Assembly: GCA_030590605.1 (NCBI GenBank)
Contig: JAUUYB010000075.1
Location: 1-5,858 of the forward strand
Source of the DNA: Candidatus Woesearchaeota archaeon
Lineage (GTDB): Archaea; Nanobdellota; Nanobdellia; Woesearchaeales; JAUUYB01
Direction: 5' to 3'
Length of the DNA: 5,858 nt
The position numbers and the translations under genes are program-made. Below are positions 1 to 4,123 of this stretch, piece by piece. The notes under the pieces are model-generated. The model was not told where the DNA came from and did not search any database. It saw only the letters and a list, made by a program, of their open reading frames with translations. How positions within the stretch are numbered: the first letter of the stretch is position 1; each line of letters opens with the position of its first letter.

Positions 1-282
1 AGAAATATATATTATTATATATTTTCTATAAGGTAATAATGGCTTAGTATATTTAATAATTGATTAAATATTATAATATAGATATAACGTGTATATGGTT
101 AAGTCTATAATTCATAATAACTAATTAAATATAGTATAATATATTACATATATTATTAATATACTAATACAATATGTATAATGTTAAATATGGTATATTA
201 AAGTTATAAGAGGATATATTCTATTTAATATATATGTTACATCATCTATTTAAAATTTTAATAAAAAATTAAAAACTCTTAA
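1..282. other. Extremely AT-rich gene-free region
   Basis: By hand count, positions 1-280 hold 38 G or C bases (about 14%), far below the neighbouring genes. I see no open frame of useful length on either strand, no tRNA-like stems and no clear direct repeat array. Short all-AT inverted repeats occur, for example a possible 9-bp stem pairing 3-11 with 16-24, but such pairings are expected by chance at this composition. The right edge carries the T-rich terminator of the minus-strand gene ending at 283. It could be plain intergenic DNA, an origin-like unwinding region or the edge of a larger AT island continuing left of the window. The sequence does not decide between these. Confidence 0.7.
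256..275 (-). terminator. T-rich archaeal terminator after the winged-helix gene
   Basis: On the minus strand, a T5 run (275-271) and a T6 run (268-263) follow the TGA stop at 285-283 within about 8-20 bases, with a further T4 run (259-256) beyond. Archaeal RNA polymerase terminates at oligo-T tracts in the non-template strand without needing a hairpin, and no strong hairpin is seen. The AT-rich background lowers the weight of this call. Confidence 0.5.
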
Positions 283-906
283 TCACTGATTTATCCTGCG
301 AGCGATAGTCTCAGTGATCCCGATAAGGTTTTCTCGTGCCTGACAGACACGGAATTCAGGGTCTAAAGTGAGATATACCTTGCTTTCTCTGTACCTCTTA
401 AGGATAGGCACACCTTTTCCGAACAGATTCGTGATATAGGCCTGGACCAATGATGCAGGAAGGCTAAGTTTTCTTGAGATGTCCTGATAAGTCACTGCAT
501 TCAACTCTTCCTCAAGAGAATAAAGCGCGAAAAATATCTCTTTTTCCTTAGTATTGAGCGGTCTGATGTCGAAAGGGACCCGTTCATCGACCATATCGAT
601 ATTTGACCGTCTGAGAAGCATGACAATCTCATCCATCTTCTCTCCGAGCTTGTCAATCTTAGAATCAAGTTCACAGATATACTCATAATTCCCCTGAATC
701 TCGTTAGTATTTTCGTTTATCGCCTGCAGATGATCTGAGAATTCTTCGTTGATAGTATCAAAGGCCTCCTTGAGATTCTCTTGAATTTTCTTAGAAACTT
801 TGTCGTCAATTATATTCTTGTCGCTAGTATCACTTATGTCTCTCAAGTGTTTCCACCCCCAAAATCCTATTAGTCCCGGTTCTTTAAATAGTTTTCGTTT
901 ACTCAA
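283..906 (-). CDS. Coiled-coil / winged-helix protein, function unknown
   Basis: The 207-residue product has three parts. Residues 1-22 are a short basic, aromatic head (KLFKEPGLIGFWGWKHL). Residues about 36-102 are helical and heptad-like and probably form a coiled coil. Residues about 116-182 look like a winged helix-turn-helix: an opening helix (LNTKEKEIFFALYSLEEEL), a helix-turn-helix around 139-163 (TYQDISRKLSLPASLVQAYI), then a beta wing (ILKRYRESKVYLTL). A final helix spans 184-205. Similar coiled-coil plus wHTH proteins are common and uncharacterised in DPANN archaea. A dimeric DNA-binding regulator is inferred from architecture only. The start is TTG (906-904); no ATG lies between it and the head motif, and no Shine-Dalgarno is visible, so a very short leader is likely. 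It is divergent from the methyltransferase gene. There are no membrane segments or signal peptide. Confidence 0.85.
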   Translation of the reverse strand: MSKRKLFKEPGLIGFWGWKHLRDISDTSDKNIIDDKVSKKIQENLKEAFDTINEEFSDHLQAINENTNEIQGNYEYICELDSKIDKLGEKMDEIVMLLRRSNIDMVDERVPFDIRPLNTKEKEIFFALYSLEEELNAVTYQDISRKLSLPASLVQAYITNLFGKGVPILKRYRESKVYLTLDPEFRVCQARENLIGITETIARRINQ

Positions 907-981
907 AATCGGGGTCAGGAAATAAAAAGTGAGACATATACTCCAAAAGATTAATAATAGAACGATTATTTGACCATCTCT
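907..981. promoter_or_regulatory. Divergent promoter region
   Basis: This 75-bp gap separates two divergent genes. The near-symmetric element CATATA at 935-940 could serve as a TATA box in both directions: it lies about 32 bases from the TTG at 906 on the minus strand, and about 44 bases upstream of the ATG at 982 on the plus strand. A second plus-strand candidate, TTAATAATAG at 951-960, is centred about 27 bases before the ATG at 982, the spacing expected for a leaderless transcript. A minus-strand T-rich element (930-921) is too close to its start to be preferred. No Shine-Dalgarno precedes either gene. Confidence 0.45.
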
Positions 982-1587
982 ATGTTGAGATCAAGATCCA
1001 AGCTCGCAATCGCCATCTCAAAAGTAGAAGTATTCACGAACCCAAAAGTCATGCTGGAACAATATCCTACTCCTTCTGAGATCGCAGCAGACCTGCTATG
1101 GCAGATGTACATGAGAGAAGAGATCTCAGGAAAGATAATCGCTGATCTTGGATGTGGAACAGGAATCCTTGGGATAGGGGCACTGCTCTTAGGGGCAAAG
1201 AAAGTGTATTTTGTCGACCAGGATGCAGACGCGATCGATCAGGCGAAAACCGAGGCATCAAGATTAGGCCTTAAAGGAGAATTCATACTTTCAGCTGTTG
1301 AAGATTTCAATCACAATGCAGATGCAGTGATAATGAATCCTCCATTCGGGATAAAGAAAAAGCATGCTGACAGAGCATTCCTCCTCAAGGCCATGGAGGC
1401 ATCTCCTTTGATCTATTCCTACCATAAGTCCGAAAGCGAGGAGTTCATAAAAAAACTCACTTTAGACAACGGATTCCGTGTTGAAGCGATAATACGATAT
1501 GACTGGCCGATAAAAGCAATCTATGGATTCCATAAGAAGAATGTCGAGAAAGTGGATGTCGGGTGCTTTGAAATCAGGAAAAAATAA
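982..1587 (+). CDS. METTL5-like RNA N6-adenine methyltransferase
   Basis: The product is a Class I SAM-dependent methylase of the archaeal/eukaryotic METTL5 family (COG2263, predicted RNA methylase). Numbering from ATG 982 (201 residues): the family N-terminal motif EQYPTP is at 26-31; SAM-binding motif I DLGCGTG at 55-61; the acidic residue after strand 2 is D79 (YFVDQD); catalytic motif IV NPPFG at 119-123; then the family-specific YSYHK (about 145-149) and a C-terminal RYDWP...FHKK segment, both closely matching human METTL5. In eukaryotes METTL5 with TRMT112 makes m6A in 18S rRNA; a 16S rRNA adenine target is the expected role here. Length is normal. An in-frame TTG at 970 would add four residues. 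ATG 982 is preferred because it sits about 27 bases from a TATA-like element and leaves the usual short head before the EQYPTP motif. Confidence 0.93.
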   Translation: MLRSRSKLAIAISKVEVFTNPKVMLEQYPTPSEIAADLLWQMYMREEISGKIIADLGCGTGILGIGALLLGAKKVYFVDQDADAIDQAKTEASRLGLKGEFILSAVEDFNHNADAVIMNPPFGIKKKHADRAFLLKAMEASPLIYSYHKSESEEFIKKLTLDNGFRVEAIIRYDWPIKAIYGFHKKNVEKVDVGCFEIRKK

Positions 1588-1590
1588 ATT

Positions 1591-1618
1591 AAAAAAAAAG
1601 AAAAAAAAAAGAAAAAAA
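1591..1618 (-). terminator. Long oligo-T terminator after the lipoprotein gene
   Basis: Read on the minus strand, the stop codon at 1623-1621 is followed two bases later by T7-C-T10-C-T9, one of the longest T tracts in the window and a strong archaeal termination signal. A possible hairpin covers the last codons and the stop itself (1648-1621): TCAGT/ACTGA outer arms and a GGAT/ATCC inner stem. On the plus strand the same tract is poly-A and gives no obvious terminator for the converging methyltransferase gene. Confidence 0.75.
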
Positions 1619-1620
1619 CT

Positions 1621-2904
1621 TCAGTTGAAGGATCCAGGATCCCACTGAGGAGCTCGGTTCTTATCTATCACCTGGATAGTCACTTCTTGCTTCACGACGT
1701 TCTCTCCGTCTGTTGCAGTGATTTCCACGTCATATGTACCAGCATCCTCGAATGTGGTCTGATAGACGAACTCTGTCAGCCATCCGCTGATGGTGAAGAC
1801 AATACTTTCTCCTTCAGGATCATCCGCTGATGGATCTATCTCGATGAGATCTCCCTCGTCGACAATAATATCCTCAAGGGTCTCGAAAACAGGCGGAAGG
1901 TTAGGTGTTCCTACAGTCAACTTGAAGGTCTCTGTATCCTCAGCCTTACCATCAGAAGCAACAACAGTCACCTCATACTCCCCTGAATCTCCTTCTTCTG
2001 GAGTCCATAAACCATCCTCATCGAACGGTGTTCCGAAAGTGAACTCAACATCATCTCCGTCAGCATCGAATACCTCCGGGACAAGCTCAATCTCGTCACC
2101 GACCTCAACCTGGATATCATCAAGAGTCTCTATGATCGGAGCCCTGTTGACATCCATGATGACTATATCGATGATCATCTCAGTCTCACTGATACCATCA
2201 GTCGCAGTTATCTTGACCTTATACTCCCCTGCATCATCGAACCCGGTCTTGTACTCTGTAGAGTCCATGAAACCTGTATAGTATACAGTCACTTCGTCAC
2301 CTTCTTCGTCGGTAATGACAGGATCCAAAGTTATCGTGTCACCTTCTTCAACGACAATCAGGTCCTTTAGCCCGGAAATGACCGGTGCATTATTGGAACT
2401 AAGCACGACAATCAAGATCTTTTGGGAGACCTCATTTTCTCCGTCTGAAGCAGTGATCGTAGTTATGAACTCTCCTGCATCCCCTACTTCTGTCTGCCAC
2501 TCCCCATCCTCATCCAGAGGATCTTCGAAAGTGTATGTTATCTCATCACCGTCAGGGTCAGTTGCCTGAAGATTCGGGAAATCAACCAGCTCCCCTTCAG
2601 TAACCTCTTTTCTCGGAAGACCTGAAACAACAGAGGGTTCTTCGACAACAGGTTCCTCATCTATGACTGTGTCATCAATCACATCTCCTGTTATTTCAGG
2701 AATCTCAATCGGAGACTCGCCGGGTTCATCCTCAGGAAGAGAGAATTCATCAGATTCAGGAGTTACGCAGACCTCGTTGCCATAGATGTCTTTCACTATC
2801 TTGTTCGGCGGCTCACAAGTCGTTGTAGGTTCTGTCAATATGTATTCACAACCAGAAAGCGCTATCACAAGAATCACTATCATCCACAAAGATATCATTT
2901 TCAT
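1621..2904 (-). CDS. Surface lipoprotein with four cadherin-like repeats
   Basis: The 427-residue exported protein is predicted to be lipid-anchored and displayed outside the cell. Residues 1-18 form a hydrophobic signal peptide ending in a lipobox (LSG|C), with Cys19 as the lipidation site. Cys30 and Cys46 could form a disulfide. Residues 50-90 are a Pro/Glu/Asp-rich spacer. Four Ig/cadherin-like beta domains follow at about 91-169, 173-252, 255-332 and 337-414. Each carries an acidic turn (DPDGDE, DEEGDE, DADGDD, DPEGES), probably calcium-binding, and a closing AG-x-Y/F...TASDG or TATDG strand. The protein is very acidic and has no C-terminal membrane anchor, consistent with the lipid anchor. 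It ends with NRAPQWDPGSFN, the start of what would be another repeat. ATG 2904 is supported by a GAGGTGA Shine-Dalgarno six bases upstream. The ligand is unknown; adhesion or cell-surface structure is an inference. Confidence 0.9.
   Translation of the reverse strand: MKMISLWMIVILVIALSGCEYILTEPTTTCEPPNKIVKDIYGNEVCVTPESDEFSLPEDEPGESPIEIPEITGDVIDDTVIDEEPVVEEPSVVSGLPRKEVTEGELVDFPNLQATDPDGDEITYTFEDPLDEDGEWQTEVGDAGEFITTITASDGENEVSQKILIVVLSSNNAPVISGLKDLIVVEEGDTITLDPVITDEEGDEVTVYYTGFMDSTEYKTGFDDAGEYKVKITATDGISETEMIIDIVIMDVNRAPIIETLDDIQVEVGDEIELVPEVFDADGDDVEFTFGTPFDEDGLWTPEEGDSGEYEVTVVASDGKAEDTETFKLTVGTPNLPPVFETLEDIIVDEGDLIEIDPSADDPEGESIVFTISGWLTEFVYQTTFEDAGTYDVEITATDGENVVKQEVTIQVIDKNRAPQWDPGSFN
1663..2634 (-). 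repeat. Four tandem cadherin-like repeat units (A-B-A-B)
   Basis: The coding units are at 2634-2398, 2388-2149, 2142-1909 and 1896-1663. Units 1 and 3 share a DEDG-x-W insert before the AGE/SGE strand (DPLDEDGEWQ, TPFDEDGLWT). Units 2 and 4 instead share a STEYKTGF/TEFVYQTTF-type strand, followed by K/EITATDG and the linker DxNRAP. The alternation suggests that a two-domain block was duplicated. The similarity is clear in protein but weak in DNA, so the duplication is old. Confidence 0.8.
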
Positions 2905-2910
2905 TATGTA

Positions 2911-2917
2911 TCACCTC
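2911..2917 (-). promoter_or_regulatory. Shine-Dalgarno of the lipoprotein gene
   Basis: The minus strand reads GAGGTGA then TACATA then ATG. This is an almost full match to the archaeal anti-Shine-Dalgarno with six-base spacing, and it fixes the start at 2904 rather than at the second Met codon (2898). It is the only strong ribosome binding site in the window. Confidence 0.85.
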
Positions 2918-2960
2918 GATAATAATAACTATTTGTTATCCCTCTTTAATAAACAACTGG

Positions 2961-2975
2961 TATATAAACTTTATT
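2961..2975 (-). promoter_or_regulatory. TATA box and BRE of the lipoprotein gene
   Basis: The minus strand reads AATAAAG then TTTATATA (TATA 2968-2961), a textbook archaeal BRE/TATA pair. Transcription would begin about 25 bases downstream, near 2938-2940, leaving a leader of about 35 bases that contains the Shine-Dalgarno. The BRE overlaps the TAA stop (2973-2971) of the upstream gene. Confidence 0.75.
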
Positions 2976-3543
2976 GTAACAAATAATATGGATGTCTCCT
3001 CAATAAAACACCTATAAAAATAGCTACAAACCCCAGAATAACAGTATTCAGAACAATAGAAACGAAAAAAGTGAAGAAGAAATCCTGCGGATAAAGTATT
3101 ATCAACCAATCAGTCCGATTGAAAATCCAGCTTTCCGACACAAACAATAGCTTATGGAACCCGTGAAAAACGTATTCGAATGATAACGCGAACATACTTC
3201 CGATAACTCCCAGAAGAACAGTCAACCATCCCCCCCTTTTGAGTTGAATAGAGACCTTTTTTTGGAACATCGATATCGCGGTCAGGATAACAGAGAACGC
3301 AAGGATCAGTTTAGCTATCGTCACCAATCTCTTTACATCCTTTAGATGAGCTAATTCCCTGCCTGAAAGCTTCTCTGGAAGAGTCTCTCCTCCCTGGATG
3401 AAATCAAAGATCATCTCGCTATCCTGGGTAATGACCTGCCGACCCTCGAACTGGTGATCATGCACAGGAGGATAATTAAGATGAAAAAATAATGAAGATA
3501 GTATCAAAACCACAGGAAAGAAAATAATCAACACTGATCTCAT
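2971..3543 (-). CDS. Lit-like TIGR01906/DUF1461 four-TM membrane protein
   Basis: The 190-residue integral membrane protein has segments at about 2-21, 74-92, 106-124 and 157-181. The positive residues K95, K96, K102, R103 and R182-R183 put the middle loop and the C-terminus inside, so loops 22-73 and 125-155 face outside. Both outer loops carry the family marks: HLKDVK at 66-71, FHKLLF at 129-134, then W139 and LYPQDFF at 150-156. This matches TIGR01906/DUF1461, whose characterised bacterial member Lit moves an acyl chain within a lipoprotein from the glyceryl group to the N-terminal cysteine, using two conserved histidines. H66 and H130 are the likely equivalents. The gene lies directly upstream of a lipoprotein gene. 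Family membership is well supported; the same activity is doubtful because archaeal lipids are ether-linked. It starts at ATG 3543 with no Shine-Dalgarno and a TATA box at leaderless distance. Confidence 0.85.
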   Translation of the reverse strand: MRSVLIIFFPVVLILSSLFFHLNYPPVHDHQFEGRQVITQDSEMIFDFIQGGETLPEKLSGRELAHLKDVKRLVTIAKLILAFSVILTAISMFQKKVSIQLKRGGWLTVLLGVIGSMFALSFEYVFHGFHKLLFVSESWIFNRTDWLIILYPQDFFFTFFVSIVLNTVILGFVAIFIGVLLRRHPYYLLQ

Positions 3544-3566
3544 GAGGAACTGTAAAACAACCGACC

Positions 3567-3574
3567 TATAAAAA
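3567..3574 (-). promoter_or_regulatory. TATA box of the Lit-like gene
   Basis: TTTTTATA on the minus strand is centred about 27 bases upstream of the ATG at 3543, so the predicted start site falls at or within a few bases of the start codon. The lack of any Shine-Dalgarno (the sequence before the ATG is AGTTCCTC) agrees with a leaderless transcript. The box lies three bases after the TGA stop of the upstream gene (3580-3578). The BRE region (GTGAATC) is only moderately purine-rich. Confidence 0.6.
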
Positions 3575-3577
3575 GAT

Positions 3578-4123
3578 TCACTTACTGTTCTCGATATGAT
3601 TTATGATCTCAGGGATCTCCTCAGTGAACTTACAGATGACCGGAATAGATTTCCGTTTTCCTATGAGGAAGAACTTCAGATGGCCAAACAGGCTCATAAC
3701 GAAACCGAACAGGAAATAGAACCCGAAAGTGAAACATACGAACCCGATAAGCTTGAACATGATCGTGTTCATATTGGTCTGAGTGGTCGATATCTCCCCA
3801 GAAGCAATCTTCACGTTCATGAGAGTCATATTTCCATCTCCAGGCATGACCACAAAAAATACATAACAAGATACGAAGAACAGGAATGCGACCAAAAGGA
3901 AAAACCATTTAGGATTGGTGATGTATTCCACTACCTCAATATCCTTATATCGAAAATTTATGAGAGAGTGAGAGATGTTCTTCTTCAGGATGACTCGGTT
4001 GTCAGTCAAAAGCATAGTGTAAAGACCGACAGAATATGCATACTTGAGCCTCTCTCCCTTATCCAGCAGATGCGCATATGTACCCTGCAGTGGATGAGAT
4101 AGTGTTTTCTTGACTTTTGCCAT
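3578..4123 (-). CDS. Two-TM membrane protein with split PH-like domain
   Basis: The product has 181 residues from ATG 4123. Residues about 18-68 look like the beta strands of a bacterial/archaeal PH-like domain (GERLKYAYSVGLYTMLLTDN, then RVILKKN...YKDIEVVEYI). A transmembrane hairpin follows (about 73-93 and 122-146) around a Thr/Asn/Met-containing outer loop. The tail at 149-180 (LKFFLIGKRKSIPVICKF, then a helix EEIPEIINHIE) looks like the last strand and helix of the same PH fold. The hairpin therefore seems inserted into the domain, with both halves in the cytosol. Membrane PH-like proteins of this kind have no settled function. The start overlaps the stop of the synthetase gene by one base, so translation is probably coupled. 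A TTG directly before the ATG is a less likely start. I do not recognise a named orthologue. Confidence 0.8.
   Translation of the reverse strand: MAKVKKTLSHPLQGTYAHLLDKGERLKYAYSVGLYTMLLTDNRVILKKNISHSLINFRYKDIEVVEYITNPKWFFLLVAFLFFVSCYVFFVVMPGDGNMTLMNVKIASGEISTTQTNMNTIMFKLIGFVCFTFGFYFLFGFVMSLFGHLKFFLIGKRKSIPVICKFTEEIPEIINHIENSK

Noticed and set aside
3..24. All-AT inverted repeat at the left edge
   Set aside because: A 9-bp A/T stem is expected by chance in sequence this AT-rich, and there is no supporting context.
970..981. TTG start adding four residues to the methyltransferase
   Set aside because: It is possible, but ATG 982 fits the promoter spacing better and the extra residues carry no family motif.
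1630..1642. Two GGATCC palindromes separated by one base
   Set aside because: They encode the last residues of the lipoprotein (DPGS) and are better viewed as part of the possible terminator hairpin than as a separate binding site.
1790..2569. Two plus-strand Ser/Pro/Thr-rich open frames within the repeat lipoprotein
   Set aside because: They mirror the Asp/Glu/Gly-rich repeats on the other strand, have no ribosome site or domain, and overlap a well-supported gene.
3596..4102. Plus-strand open frame of 168 codons opposite the split-PH membrane protein
   Set aside because: Its charged, low-complexity composition is what antisense reading of hydrophobic codons gives. The minus-strand frame has clear TM segments and a coupled start.
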